Positions 12,634-24,531 of a DNA stretch of 64,000 bases are shown piece after piece. Under the pieces are notes generated by a model. That model worked only from the letters and a program-made list of their open reading frames with translations. It did not search any database and was not told the DNA's origin. The stretch is from NCBI RefSeq assembly GCF_033568475.1, contig NC_133123.1, positions 2,108,001-2,172,000 of the forward strand. Reading direction: 5' to 3'. This stretch comes from Henckelia pumila (taxonomy: Eukaryota; Streptophyta; Magnoliopsida; Lamiales; Gesneriaceae). Both the position numbers and the translations under genes were made by a program. Numbering within the stretch: the stretch's first letter is position 1; the number at the start of each line of letters is the position of its first letter.

Positions 12634-12799
12634 TGGTGGAATGTAGGTAGGTAAGCATTGAGTTGTCTGAGTTATTACTAAAATTTATTGTCTTTGTGTG
12701 AAGTGGGATTGGTCTAATTTCCAACCACTTCATAATTTTTCCACAGCTTGCTTGCAAAAGCTAGCTTTGTAAGAAGAAAAGAAATATTAGTCGGTGAAG

Positions 12800-13661
12800 A
12801 TGAATTACCTTAATGTGGGAGTTAGCCCCAGCCCGGGCAATGTTCCTGTATACCATGGGAGCAATTTGAAGGTGATAGATAAGAGGGTGAGGCTGGCGGA
12901 ACTGATTCTGAGGTGTGTGATCTCTGGTTTGGCCATTCTTTCTGCTGTTCTTATAGGGACAGATTCTCAGGTTAAGGAGATTTTCACAATCCAGAAGAAG
13001 GCTAAGTTTACAGACATGAAAGCCCTTGTGTAAGCAATTAAGATCTGTGAGAAATTGCATGAAATTTGTTTTATATATATTTATCAGTTTACTTATAATG
13101 AAGGGGCCTATATATATGTTTTTGGCAGTTTCTTGGTGGTGGCTGATGGGCTAGCGGCTGCCTACTCACTGGTGCAAGTTTTGAGGTGTGTTGTGAATAT
13201 GATTAGAGGGAGTGTTTTGTTCAACAAACCCTTGGCTTGGGCCATTTTCTCTGGAGATCAGGTATATATATTTCTTGATCATTTCTCAAAACCATCTGCT
13301 TTCTTGGATTCATGTGTAGCTGTATATAAGTAGCTTTTTGACCATGGAGACAGGTGTCAACTTGTAAATTGATCCGTCAAAAAAATAAAATAAAATCTTG
13401 GGGTGATTATATATGTTCCAGGTGATGGCATACTTGACATTGGCAGCGGTGGCAGCGGCCACGCAGTCGGCGGTGATTGCGAAATTCGGGCAGACGGAAG
13501 TGCAATGGATGAAGATCTGCGGCATGTATGGCAAATTCTGCAACCAAATCGGGGAGGGCATAGCCAGTTCATTGCTGGTGAGCCTTTCCATGGTGGTGCT
13601 CTCGGCCATCTCAGCTTTCAGCCTCTTTCGTTTGTATGGTAACAACAAAGCAAAGAGCTAG
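12800..13661 (+). CDS. CASP-like protein, CASPL2B type (200 aa, 3 exons)
   Basis: Exons 12800-13029, 13129-13261 and 13422-13661 join in phase. The protein opens [20 protein letters not shown], characteristic of the CASPL2B subgroup. It has four predicted membrane helices at about residues 30-53, 76-97, 121-142 and 170-192. The third exon carries [19 protein letters not shown], the conserved extracellular-loop and helix-4 region. Length equals the family norm. CASP-like proteins are plasma-membrane MARVEL-related four-helix proteins that can form membrane scaffolds; Casparian strip members build the root diffusion barrier, but most CASPL2 members have no settled role, so no specific process is claimed. 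The ATG at 12800 matches the family start. Confidence 0.93.
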
Positions 13662-14728
13662 CTTTGTTTTGGCTCTAGAATTTGTACTGTGGTAATTAAT
13701 AAAAGGATGTTCATTTGGTGTGTGTGTGTGTTTTTTTTTTTTTGGGTCTGTTTTGGGATTGTGTGTACCTTCGCTTCCCAACGTATGATGTGCAAAGTTT
13801 ACAAGTTTAATATGCAAAATCTACCACTTAATTCAGAGACAAAAATCAAGATGTTCTTGTACTTCTTTGTAGCCCTGATTTGAGTTAAAAATAAAATGTT
13901 TCAAGGTAAGAAAGTTATTTGACCTATTCAAGAGATTGTGCAACCACCCACGGAGTAGAACTTAAGGCCCATGTAAATAAATGGAGTCATAAAAAGACAG
14001 TTGTTGGATTTGATGGGAATTGTTTTGATTCGTATCTTATTATGTAAATGCTATCGTTACTTTCTCCAGTGTAAGTGTTACATGTGAAGTACTCTAAATA
14101 GAAATTTTCACGGCAAACTTTCTCAAGCTTTCAATGTAAATTACATGAAATTGGGGGTAAAATTCTATTTTCAAAAAGTGTTTTAAATATTTTTTTTTCG
14201 TGAATTTAATTTTTCATGCTTAAAAGAAAATAAGAGGGCCTAAAAGTAAGAAAAAGAGGTATATTGGGATACTAAATATTACTGAGAAAACATTTTTTTG
14301 TCTTTATTGTACGTCTATTGTTGTTGTTGGTGTTTTTTTTTATTATTTTTTTTATTTTTTGACCAAGGGTCGAGGTTAGTGGGTATAGAAAGAACCCAAG
14401 ACCTCTCCCAATACAACAATTGGCACGTCTATTGTTGTTGAAGTGTTATATAAAGTAAAAGATTAAGTTTAAGCATAGAAATATAGTGTACATTGTCTAT
14501 TTATTTTATTGGGTTTTATTATCTCTATATATAAAGAACATCTCTACACCATCTTTTATTTCGACGTAATTGTCCTCACTTTTGTTTTATTTTGTTTTTT
14601 TTTATTTCGATATTTCAAATTGTAGATTAATTTTAGATAATTTTTACAATTATAAAATTATTTATATTTGAATATAAATCAAATTGATATAAAAATATTA
14701 TATAAACACGCATCAATACACTAGTTAC

Positions 14729-15065
14729 TAGAGGTGAGCAAGATTTCGGTTAAATTGAATTAACCGACCGAACCGAGCAAATTCGAAAATTAGATTCGGT
14801 TATTTCGAAAATTCGGTTTTAGCATGCAAAAATATTGATCATATCGATTAATTTGGATGCCACTAAAGTTTTTAAAAATTTACCATTGGTTAACCGAATT
14901 AATCCATATATTAAAAGCTATTATTTAATAATTTTTTTTTACGGTTTTAGCATACAAAAATATCGGTCATATTGATTAATTTGGTTCGATTACGATTTTT
15001 AAAAATTTACAATTGGTTAACCGAATCAATCGATATATTAAAAGTTATTATTTAATAATTTTTTT
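14729..15065. mobile_element. Non-autonomous hAT-like fragment with internal duplication
   Basis: Begins CTAGAGGTGAGCAAGATTTC and continues with the ATTCGGTTAAATTGAATTAA and AACCGACCGAACCGAG repeats typical of short plant hAT-type elements. The matching right end is not found, so the element is partial. Inside, a block of about 125 bp occurs twice in tandem (about 14816-14937 and 14943-15063), marked by GGTTAACCGAATYAATCSAT and TTATTTAATAATTTTTTT. Confidence 0.5.
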
Positions 15066-15448
15066 AATATTTATAGTTTTGTGGAGTACCTAATTTAAGA
15101 TCCGGCCCAACTCACACAGTCTCTCTCCCTTTATCATCAAAATATATTTATATTCACGAATTTTATATGTCTTTGCGTAAATTTTCTTAACGAAACAATA
15201 TGTATGGTTTTCGGTAGTTTTATAAATTTTTCGAATGATAAAAGCTACTAGGAGATGAAATCAAATATTAATTTTGTGAGATCCGGTCAATGAAAGTTTT
15301 ATTTTATGCTAAAATTATTATATATTTTTAATATAAATATATTATGAGTCAATACCGTCTCACAAACTCATGAAAAGGATTGAATTTGAAAGTTTGGAGT
15401 TGCATGAAGGACTAGTTATGAATGGGGAATTTTTTAAAAAGGAATATC

Positions 15449-15495
15449 TATTTAAATATAGTAGATTATTATTATTATCTATTTAAATATAGTAG

Positions 15496-15527
<32 letters not shown>

Positions 15528-15561
15528 CATCTATTTAATATAGTAGATTATTATTATTATT
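15449..15561. repeat. ATT minisatellite
   Basis: Three head-to-tail copies of a unit resembling TCTATTTAAATATAGTAGATT, each followed by a variable (ATT)n run, the longest about nine repeats. This is a compound micro/minisatellite and likely polymorphic in length. It ends about 235 bases before the NAR1 start codon. Confidence 0.75.
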
Positions 15562-15797
15562 TTGTTTTTGAACCATTTATTATTCTTATTCGCAGCTACT
15601 AGAAAGTAGAAACAGCTGTGCACCGGCAACACAGGGAAACAATAGACGGTCTTCAACTCGGGAATACCCTGTTTTGACAATTTGTAGCCCTAATTTTGTC
15701 TAAACCTCCAAGCTTCAAATCCCTATCTTAAATCGATTCTTCTGATCACAATCAAGTGCATATCGGTTCAATTTTGTTTCATCCAAACACAAGTACG

Positions 15798-18700
15798 ATG
15801 TCGGAGAAATTTTCAGCTACGTTAAGAATTGGGGATTTGAATGATTACATAGCACCATCTCAGGGTTGTGTTATTAAAACTGAGGTGACGAGTTGTTCTG
15901 ATTTTCTGTTCGTGTTTTTTTTTTCCATATATATATATATGAAATTAATTAATACTTGACGTATTCTCTTTGTGCTTTGTAAACGACCAATGATTCTTAG
16001 GAAGTGATTTTTCTTGGAATCCCACGATCAGTGAGTAGTAATTTGCTATAATCCTAAAGTAAAAACTCGAGCATAAGGATTGGTAAATACACACATTTAT
16101 AGTTATTTAATTTAATTCATATTTGATTTATGAATTAGGGTGTAGGAAAGCCAAGGAGTGCTCCGAAAGCTGTGCAAACTGATCCAGTGAAGATTTCCCT
16201 CAAAGATTGCTTAGCATGCAGGTAATGTAGATTTGTGCCGGCACTTAACTTCAAGTTTAGTTTACTTCTTTTGTTTGTGAGTGTGCGTGTGATCTTTTCG
16301 CGAGACAGAGAGGAGTTGAGGTGGAATAGGAAAAGTAAAAAATTGTTTGGGAGGAAGGTGTGAAAAGAGTATTTAACTTGATTTGCTTCTTATTCTGTGT
16401 GGATTATGATAAAAAGATTATATAAACTTATGTTTGTGATGTATGTGCAGCGGGTGCATAACATCAGCAGAGACAGTTATGCTTGAGAAGCAAAGTTTAG
16501 ATGAGTTTCTTTCCAACCTCGACAAAGGAAAAGCTGTCATCGTCTCCCTTTCTCCCCAGTCCAGGGCTTCCCTTGCGGTTCATTTTGGCCTTTCTTCTTA
16601 TCAGGTAAGTAAGAGGTTACAGGCAGAACTTTTCATGCAGTCCGTTTGTCCCTCTGTCTGATGATTATCTTCTCAGATTCATGTTTTATGGTCTTACCCA
16701 AAAATTTATAATTTTCAGGTGTTTGGAAAGCTCACAACATTATTCAAGTCCTTGGGTGTGAAAGCCATATTTGATACCAGCTGCATTCGGGATTTAACTC
16801 TAATAGAGTCCTGTAATGAATTCATAGCACGGTATAACAAATGCAGTTCAACTGATGAGGAGAAAACAAAATCTCTCCTGCTCCCTATGATTTCATCTGC
16901 ATGTCCCGGTGTGTCATTTATTTTGTGATTCTAATTTAAATGTCTAATTATTGTACCCATGTTAGATGTCAATCACTTTTTTGCCCACCTGGATACGGCA
17001 TGCCTTATGGATTGAAAAATCTTTTTTTCTCTTTTTCCTTGCTGAAGTTGAGTTGAGGGTGAGCTGCAGCAAATTTTACCCATTTAACGATTGAATTACA
17101 ATGTGTCCAATTTTCGAAGGCTGTTCTGACTTTTCCACGATGTTAATTGTAGGTTGGATATGCTACGCAGAAAAAACTCTTGGATCCTATATCTTACCAT
17201 ACATTTCCTCAGTGAAAAGTCCTCAACAAGCAATTGGCACTGCCGTTAAAAACCATATATGCCAAAAATTAAGACTCAGGTGATCCATAATTTGCATGTC
17301 TTCATAAATGTTTAGTCTGTTGCATCATAGTGCGATAGTGCCCATGTTCTGGATGTTATGAGTTGGTTTCTGAAATCACCTTAATAACGTTGCGACAATG
17401 CTGTTACCGAAAATGCTAGGAACAGTAAACAAGTATTTTTATTGAAACTTACTAGGGGCATATTAGTTGGTTTTGTGTTAGGAGCAGTCACTAATATGGC
17501 ATATGGCATATTTTGAAAGAGATTGGAAAAGGATTTGTTTTAATGTTGACTGTATATTTGGGCAGGCCTGAGGAGATCTATCATGTCACTGTCATGCCAT
17601 GTTATGACAAAAAACTCGAGGCTGCTCGTGATGATTTTGCGTTCCAATTGGACTCCGATGGGGAAACAATTACAGAAGTTGATTCCGTATTGACTACCGG
17701 AGAAGTTTTAGATTTAATTAAGGTTTGGTTTTGGTGGTGGCAGTCTGATTCACCCTTTTCTTCGATCTACTTTATATGTTCACTAAAAATGTATTGTTTT
17801 ATTGTTGCAGTTGAGTTCTATTAATTTCACGAATTTGGAGGAATCTCCTGTGGATAAATTGTGAGGTTCTATACCGTCTCTAGGTTGTTTAGAAAATGAA
17901 TGTGGTGAGGGACTAATTGGGTGAGTTTGTTTTTTGACAGATTGTCAAATGTTGATGAACATGGCCATCTTTATGGAGTTCATGGAAGCTCAGGAGGATA
18001 TGCTGACACTGTGTTCAGATACGCTGCAAAGCTGCTTTTCGGGAAGGAAATCGAAGGTCCACTCGAGTATAAGACTATCAGAAATGCAGATTTCCGTGAA
18101 GTGACTCTTGAAGTAAGTCAGTTTTGGGAAAATTTGTTGTCTGGTCCTGAAAATGCTCTAGTTAGACCACTGAAATTGTCTGAGATTTGATGTGTTCTTG
18201 ATAAAATAATCTGTAGCCCGTCAGATTGACACTTGTATTATTTATGGCATCAGTTTTGATTGTTCCGCTTTTCTCTGATACAAATAGCATGAAGTTGTCT
18301 GCTCTATATCTCTGTATCAGCTGTTCAATTTACTCATTCTTCGAATAAAAAATACTCATTTGTGTTCTGTATTATGATGACCAATGGTTCTTGTGATCCA
18401 GGTGCAGGGTAAAGTTGTCTTGAGATTTGCTCTGTGTTATGGATTCAGGAACCTGCGAAACATTGTCATGAAAATTAAAAGTGGGAAGTGTGAATATCAT
18501 TTTTTGGAGATTATGGCGTGCCCTTCGGGTAATATTTTTTTCTTGTCGTATAAATGATTTTTGTCATCATAAATCAGCGTGTTACTTCTATAAATCTTAG
18601 TAGGCTTTAAAATGCTTGGTCATTTTACAGGATGCTTGAATGGTGGAGGTCAAATCAAGCCAATCGCTGGCCAATCCGGAAAAGATTTGATTCAATTGTT

Positions 18701-19211
18701 GGAAACATCATATTCAGAAAGGGTAAGTAATTGCTATTGGGTTAAGCCTGAGCGACTGTTGTTATTTTTGCCCAAAGTTGAAATTCCAATCACTATTAGT
18801 AAATGGTACCCATGGATGTGCCAGTTTCATTTTTCGTTCATATCAGAAAATTCTTGAGAAAACATAAATCTACAAGCTCCTTACACGAGGTTGGGAGCAA
18901 GTGATTCTTGATGTCACAATTGTATAATTTTGTCTAGAAGTAATTCTGGATATATTCGTCAAAATAGTTATTTGGTGCATTGTATTCATCTCGGTAAATG
19001 TTGATTTTGCTTGCAAGTTTTAGTTGACTTAAAATTGCATAACACATCCTGATTTTAGGTATTGGCGGCCGATCCTTTCGAAAATCCTAGAATCAAAAGA
19101 TTATACGATGAGTGGCTCGGGCATCCTGGTTCAGAGAAGGCCAGGAGACATCTACATACAGAATACCACCCACTTACGAAAAGTGTGTCCTCTCAGTTGC
19201 AAAATTGGTGA
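15798..19211 (+). CDS. NAR1: Cytosolic Fe-S cluster assembly factor NAR1 (463 aa, 11 exons)
   Basis: Exons: 15798-15884, 16139-16221, 16451-16604, 16719-16908, 17153-17279, 17566-17722, 17811-17860, 17941-18112, 18402-18528, 18631-18722 and 19059-19211, all GT-AG and in phase. The protein is an iron-only-hydrogenase-like factor. Cluster ligands are present: Cys24 with CLACSGC (Cys53, 56, 59) for the N-terminal cluster, and Cys170 (SSACPGW), Cys226 (VMPCYDKK), Cys380 and Cys384 (IMACPSGC) for the second. The end, [14 protein letters not shown], is the conserved NAR1 terminus. Known role: NAR1 (also called GOLLUM in Arabidopsis) links the early scaffold and the CIA targeting complex that loads Fe-S clusters onto cytosolic and nuclear proteins; it is essential. 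Length is close to the Arabidopsis protein. Looks intact. Confidence 0.96.
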
Positions 19212-20624
19212 GAAACGTATTCTTCTTTCTGCCCCAGTGGTGTTGATATCAATTTCGTCGCTCCTTCCCTCAGTTAGGCCTCACTTGTAGGCATCCAGTT
19301 TTGATGGGACATTTTATTCTGTTAGGCAATTTAGTCGGTGCACATGTACATTTTCTAAATTTTGTTGTTTGTGCATACGAAAGTAATATAGCGGAAAAAA
19401 ACCTTGTGCAGCTCCTCCCCCCTTTTTTCATGCAACTGGTATCACTGTTTCTATGGAATGATTGTTTGATTCAACGACGATGAATGCATTAATATAAGTA
19501 TGTGATTATGCATACTAGTTGACTTAATTGTATGAAGAAAACAGAAGTCTAACTATTTCTTTGTAACTCATATTTTGGGTGGCTTAAATATGATTTCTAA
19601 GTGCCTTCCAATTAATATGCAGGCAATATTTTTAAGACGAATATATAAAATGTGTTTTTCGCACTAAAAATGTGTACAAGTGTAATTTATGTTTTGAAAT
19701 CTTTGGAAACTAGTCATTAAGATACTCATAAAATTTTCTTATGCAATCACTTAATTAGATGATATTCCGCCGCTGATAATGAGTTAAAAATTTATTTTAT
19801 GTTTAAAAGTAAATTTGGTGAAGATTTATACTTCAAGAATGCGAATGAATGAATTAAACGAATCAATTATTTAAGAAAAACATTTATGCAACGGTGTTGT
19901 ATTTCATAATGAAATATCCAAATTTATCAAAATTCTGTCTTCCTTGCCATAAATTGAACGATGACATACTCTTAATTAATGGAAGAAAATTGATGAATTG
20001 ATTTGGATTAAAAAATATGATCATTGGGAAGAATTTCCAGTAACATTTATAATAGATGTGTTTGAAATTCAATACAACTATTATTGAAATGACATAATTT
20101 GATTTCAAAAATATTATTATTCTTCTCAAATAAGTCAAATAAATTTGAAACCCATCAATCTAAGCTAAATACCTATATATCGGTAAATTAAATTGAAATT
20201 GTGAAACATCCAAATTGACGTGGATAGGTGTTAATGCTAAAGAAGGCGACAATTAATGCTGGATCCTTGCGGGCAAGGAAGGTTTAAAAAATGTGAAAAG
20301 GGGTAATATAACTAATTAAAGAAGGAAATATTAACAGGGAGGAAAGAAAACGCAAAATCCCTACTACATACATATACTGATATACATAAAATATGTATGT
20401 TCGATTTGAGAATATATATTTTTTTTTATTTTTTTGAGAGAATATATAAATTTTATTTATTTATTTATTAGTGTGTTGTGCAAAAAAAAAAAATCGTAGG
20501 TTTCTGTCATAAAAGTCCGAGGTTTCCGCAGTCATACAAAAGTCGTCTTTTTTATTATCTTCTGACAGCAACACAGCGCATTGCTTTCGATCTTTGTGAA
20601 TCATTCTTCCTCGGACACCCAAAA
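19212..20624. other. NAR1 3' region and RAMP4 promoter/leader
   Basis: About 1.4 kb. The first few hundred bases are the probable NAR1 3' UTR. The rest is AT-rich with no recognised frame. The last 150 bases (about 20470-20624) are the likely leader of the RAMP4 gene. No transposon ends were seen. Confidence 0.5.
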
Positions 20625-21635
20625 ATGGTATCACTCTCTCTCTCTCTCTCTCTGGATTGAGCACCAACCATATTACATATTCAATTAAATCAATGACTTC
20701 TTTTGCACCATTTTATTTAATCAATCCATTAATTTCATATTCGATTTTATGCGCATTTTTTGTTCGCCATGAATTGTGTTCTTTCTAATACCTCGAGTTC
20801 TCATGTCCCTTAATTTCATCCTCCCCACTCAGGATCTCATCATTTTCCACCCCGGTTATGCAAAATAAATCTGGGTTTTTATTTTATTTTTGTGTGTGAT
20901 TTTTTGTATGATTTTTCACTACTCCTACAGAATTTTTAAGAATTTTAGGACTGTTGGGAGCCATTAAACATGAAACAAAATTATGTCTTGAGAATTTATG
21001 GCATCATCAATGGTGGTGGATTAATAGTCGTTTTAAGGATTACATTCTTTTACGTTTTATTTAAATGCCTTGTCCGAAGTCTATTTTGGAGTTCTTGAAA
21101 ACAAAACAAAAAAACTTTAATTATAATTATTATTATTATTATTTTTTGGTGGAAATTATTCCTTGAACTTAGGCCCGTGTTTATGTAATTGGGATGCATC
21201 GTCAACTAATATTTATGATGAATAATTATAAAACGGGGTTTGTAGACTGTGTCGAAGCGGCTGGCGGAGAAGAAAGTGGCCAAGTTTGAAAAGAACATAA
21301 CAAGGAGAGGAGTGGGATCTTTACCCTCCAAAACGCCATTTGAACCAGCACACATTGTTCTCATTCTATTCGCAGTCTTGGTTGTCATCTCATGTAAGCC
21401 TAAATCTTAACCAAGACTCTCCCTTTACATTCGCGTGCATCGATCTTCTCTTATACTAACGCGTTTAATTTGGCCGTGACTAATGACAAAAAATTGTGTT
21501 ACAAGTACATTAATTGTTATATGTTAACGCCGATGATATATTAATTTCATGTTCTTGGGCTTTGCAGTTATCTTCCAGGTGGTAAGAATGGCACTATATG
21601 GAGGGGGAACTGGAGAAAACCAAGCTTCACCCTGA
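20625..21635 (+). CDS. RAMP4/SERP-family ER membrane protein (72 aa, 3 exons)
   Basis: Exons 20625-20627, 21246-21393 and 21568-21635. Exon 1 contributes only the ATG, directly followed by the donor GTATCA. Exon 2 then reads TVSKRLAEKKVAKFEKNITR, matching plant RAMP4 proteins, which start MTTSKRLADRKIEKFxKNIT. Residues about 44-66 form a single membrane helix (AHIVLILFAVLVVIS then FIFQVVRMA), with a short GGGTGENQASP tail. RAMP4/SERP proteins are small tail-anchored ER proteins bound to the Sec61 translocon, linked to glycosylation and ER stress. Length is normal for the family. The one-codon coding exon is inferred, but no other upstream ATG gives the family start. Confidence 0.85.
20633..20653. 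repeat. CT microsatellite beside the RAMP4 donor site
   Basis: About ten CT repeats start five bases after the GT of the first RAMP4 donor. Length changes here are common in such repeats and would alter the pyrimidine content just inside intron 1. Confidence 0.8.
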
Positions 21636-22547
21636 AAAAATATGGTGCTTCATTCTGTGCTAAGTTTCAAAGTTAAAGCTAATGCTATTGTTGAACATAA
21701 AACTTTGTGTAATTATAAGGTTTCATCCTATTGAGGCATCATCATGAAATTGTTAAATTCAGCATTTCTTCGGGGAGTTTTTAGTGTCATTTCATCCTTA
21801 TAAATTAATTGTGAAGTCCAACTTAATTAAAAACTTGAAGTTGCATGTATTCCTTTATATATCCTTAAGTTTTGGTCTACTCCAAACGTTAATAAATTAC
21901 AATACTTGGTGCTGCGCGTACTTCATGTGCTTGCTTCTCATCATGTTATAACATAATTAATTGTTATGTCAATTGACTCCGTAGATAAAATTAGTTTGAC
22001 TTCAACTGATTATTTAAAATCGTGTTCTTATCTTGTAGAGAGGTATTATAATATATATATATTTAAAGGGAATTAGTCGAGAGAGGTTGACAATTTCTTC
22101 ACCACACATGAGTAATTTACAGTCAAATTTCTCACATAATTTCCAACCATGGTTCAACTCTTCCTTATCCTTAAGTTTGGTCTAGTCCGACAATGTATTT
22201 TATTTAACTGAAAAAAGTCCTAGCTAGCTACTTTATCCAAATTAAATTTGGATAATTTGTACTTCAAATCTGCCTGCATAGTACCGAGAATAAGTACAAA
22301 TTGAGAAAACATAAACAAGAACTAATTAATATCGTATTCACTCCAAGATTTGAGCTGATTATGTATGTATGTAATATGTTATGTATGTTCTCATAGAATG
22401 CAAGAAGACCAAGTTAAAGAAACCAAAGTGTAGATTTCTGAATCTGAAATCCAAATTAATTTCAAAGAATCACATGCAAAGAAGAGCTAGACAAACTTCA
22501 ATCCTCGACTGATTCTCTTATTGTGTGGTGTTGTACTTGTTGTTTCT
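21636..22547. other. Convergent intergenic region between RAMP4 and serine acetyltransferase
   Basis: About 0.9 kb between two convergent genes. It contains the RAMP4 3' UTR, a TA tract at 22050-22060 and the serine acetyltransferase 3' UTR. I checked all frames on the minus strand just after the acetyltransferase stop and found no sequence encoding the missing C-terminal tail. Otherwise nothing recognised. Confidence 0.55.
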
Positions 22548-23474
22548 CTATGGCGATCCAACAATTCTAGCTGGATTTCCAACAGCCGTGGCATTGGCTG
22601 GAACTTCCTTGAGAACAAGCGATCCAGCGCCGATTTTCGCTTTTTCTCCGATTCTAACATTGCCCAATACTTTAGCTCCAGCCCCTATCAAAACCCCGTC
22701 GCCAATCTTAGGATGCCTGTCGCCTCCAACCTTCCCCGTCCCGCCTAATGTTACGTCGTGGAAAATCGTGACATTGTTTCCAATAACCGCGGTCTCTCCG
22801 ATCACAACACCCGTCCCATGATCAAATACAATTCCAGGCCCAATCTTGGCTCCTGGATGTATGTCCATTCCAAAAACTTGTGAAACCTGATTCTGTATCA
22901 GGTATGCTAGCACACTTCTCCCCTGTATCCAAAGCCTATGCGCCACTCTATATGCCTGGCAGGCTAAAAACCCCTTGAAATTCAAGAAACAGTGAACGTA
23001 GCTGACACAGGCTGGATCACGCTCCCTCACAGCCTTGAGATCGTCTCTCACGGCACCTGGGATTTCGATATCTTCCAACAATGCTTCCAAGAAAACGTCG
23101 CAAAGGGCTTCTCTCGATAGGTTTGCATTGCATAATTTGATTGCTAAATGATTCGCCAAAGCCCTCTCAAGTGAAGCATGGGACAGTATCGTGGACTGAT
23201 AGTACTTTGACAAGATGGGCTCTTGCACGATATCGAATGCTGCTTCGCGTCTTATCTTCAGCCAGATTAGATCCTCGCTGTAATATTCTTCAGGGTTCAC
23301 TCTTCGAGAATCGTTGGCTTTCTCGTAATAAGCTTGTGAGTTCAGAGGATCAAGATTTGGAGTGCTTGGCCTGCGGAGTTTAGTGATGAGTTTGCAGAGT
23401 GGATTAGGCCGTCCACCGCAGCGTGCAGTGTACTGCGCAGCATGGTTTCTTGGATTATCCACGCATGCCACCAT
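22548..23474 (-). CDS. Serine O-acetyltransferase, intronless (308 aa), lacking the usual C-terminal tail
   Basis: Catalyses transfer of acetyl from acetyl-CoA to serine, giving O-acetylserine for cysteine synthesis. Residues about 65-170 form the N-terminal helical SAT domain (DLIWLKIRREAAFDIVQEP, ILSHASLERALANHLAIKL, RERDPACVSYVHCFLNFKG). Residues about 195-300 form the left-handed beta-helix of hexapeptide repeats with the catalytic and CoA-binding elements MDIHPGAKIGPGIVFDHGTG, VIGETAVIGNN, DVTLGGTGK and DRHPKIGDGVLIGAG. The frame stops just after VPANATAVGNPARIVGSP. Plant SATs of the SERAT1 and SERAT2 groups normally carry about 25-35 more residues ending in SDYVI or SDYII, which dock in the O-acetylserine (thiol) lyase active site. 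That tail is absent. The N-terminal 45 residues are basic and variable, so location is uncertain. Confidence 0.93.
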   Translation of the reverse strand: MVACVDNPRNHAAQYTARCGGRPNPLCKLITKLRRPSTPNLDPLNSQAYYEKANDSRRVNPEEYYSEDLIWLKIRREAAFDIVQEPILSKYYQSTILSHASLERALANHLAIKLCNANLSREALCDVFLEALLEDIEIPGAVRDDLKAVRERDPACVSYVHCFLNFKGFLACQAYRVAHRLWIQGRSVLAYLIQNQVSQVFGMDIHPGAKIGPGIVFDHGTGVVIGETAVIGNNVTIFHDVTLGGTGKVGGDRHPKIGDGVLIGAGAKVLGNVRIGEKAKIGAGSLVLKEVPANATAVGNPARIVGSP

Positions 23475-23560
23475 TGTTGATCAAGCACAGATATGCTAAG
23501 AGATTTTTGAGAAGAAGTTTGTGGTTTCAAATCAATAGGTATTTTGATTGGAAACCTGGC

Positions 23561-23570
23561 TATATATATA
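23561..23570 (-). promoter_or_regulatory. Candidate TATA box of the serine acetyltransferase gene
   Basis: A TATATATATA run about 90 bases upstream of the minus-strand ATG at 23474. A good position for a TATA box with a leader of roughly 55-60 bases. Confidence 0.5.
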
Positions 23571-24531
23571 CAAGTGATATCAGAATTATTTTGCTCTGAA
23601 ATCACAATGAAGTGCCCCCGCAATTGCTCATCAATAAATAATCGGTGAAATTTGGGTCCGTTTATTGATAAATTAATGTTTTCTTGAAAGGGCCAATTAA
23701 GTCTATACTAATAGGACTTTCTGAGAAATTTCATATTCCATGGTTAATTACTTAATTATGTTACAATTTACATAATCACACATGTAGGACTCATGACTTT
23801 ATAATGGATGTGGGCCAAGGGAGGAAATCGGACCATTGAAATTGGTTTGAAACGTCATCGCTGACATAAGTCAGGCCATTTCTTGGCGATTACTCTTCTG
23901 CATGTGGACTTCGATTTGGTCAAACCCATTTAATTTGGCCCCACTAATAGCCCACCAAAGTTATGGGACACTAGCCTTTAATAAGGGCCCATTTCCCAGC
24001 CCACTTTATTGAATTGAATAATTAAAAAGGCGCTATATAATAAACAAATGAAAAAAAAGATTAGGAACTCGGGTGGGATGTGCCAGCAACAAATTACTGC
24101 AAAAGAATAAACCTCAACAAAAAAGCAAAAGCAGTAATGCGTAAGGCATGAGCTGAGCAGCAAGCTGGCAATACTCGAGGCCAAGTGCAAAAAACTGCAT
24201 CTTCTTTAGACACTTAAAAAAGAAACACGTTGCATTTGGATTTGACGAAAGGTTTTCAAATGACTTCATGTACGAGGATTTTGAAATCCATTACATTAGT
24301 TAATAAACAAGTATAAAATGTAAAGTTGTGGATTTAAAGAGCACCCAAACAAGTGAGATGGTTTTTGTTATTATGAATTTGAAATCCTTAGCTCAAAATC
24401 TTTTGATCCAAATGCAACCTTAGACTTTGCCAATACTATTGAAAAGATCAGGAAAACTGTGGTTAGCAATTGCATTTCAATTCAACTGTAGTCTGATGTT
24501 TATATACAAAAACATAAAACTAATGGTATCA
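23571..24531. other. Upstream region of serine acetyltransferase
   Basis: About 1 kb separating two genes that are both on the minus strand: promoter of the acetyltransferase and the region beyond the 3' end of the BAH/agenet gene. It holds one MITE (24229-24418). No coding frame is supported. Confidence 0.5.
24229..24418. mobile_element. MITE with ends GTTGCATTTGGAT
   Basis: A 190-bp element with perfect 13-bp terminal inverted repeats (GTTGCATTTGGAT at 24229-24241, ATCCAAATGCAAC at 24406-24418). Partial inner pairing (GATTTTGAAATCC and GAATTTGAAATCC) also occurs. Ends of the TTTGGATxxAA kind are widespread in short plant hAT/Harbinger-type elements. Target duplication not clear. Confidence 0.6.

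Larger units (their letters stand above)
13662..15797. other. Intergenic with a hAT-like fragment and ATT-rich repeat
   Basis: About 2.1 kb between the CASP-like and NAR1 genes. It contains a GT/T-rich tract right after the CASP-like gene (13720-13745), a hAT-like repeat with an internal duplication (14729-15065) and an ATT minisatellite (15449-15561). The final 200 bases (about 15590-15797) are less AT-rich and probably hold the NAR1 promoter and leader. No other coding frame is supported. Confidence 0.5.

Noticed and set aside
22525-22821. Plus-strand frames across the serine acetyltransferase
   Set aside because: Antisense shadows of a highly conserved enzyme gene.
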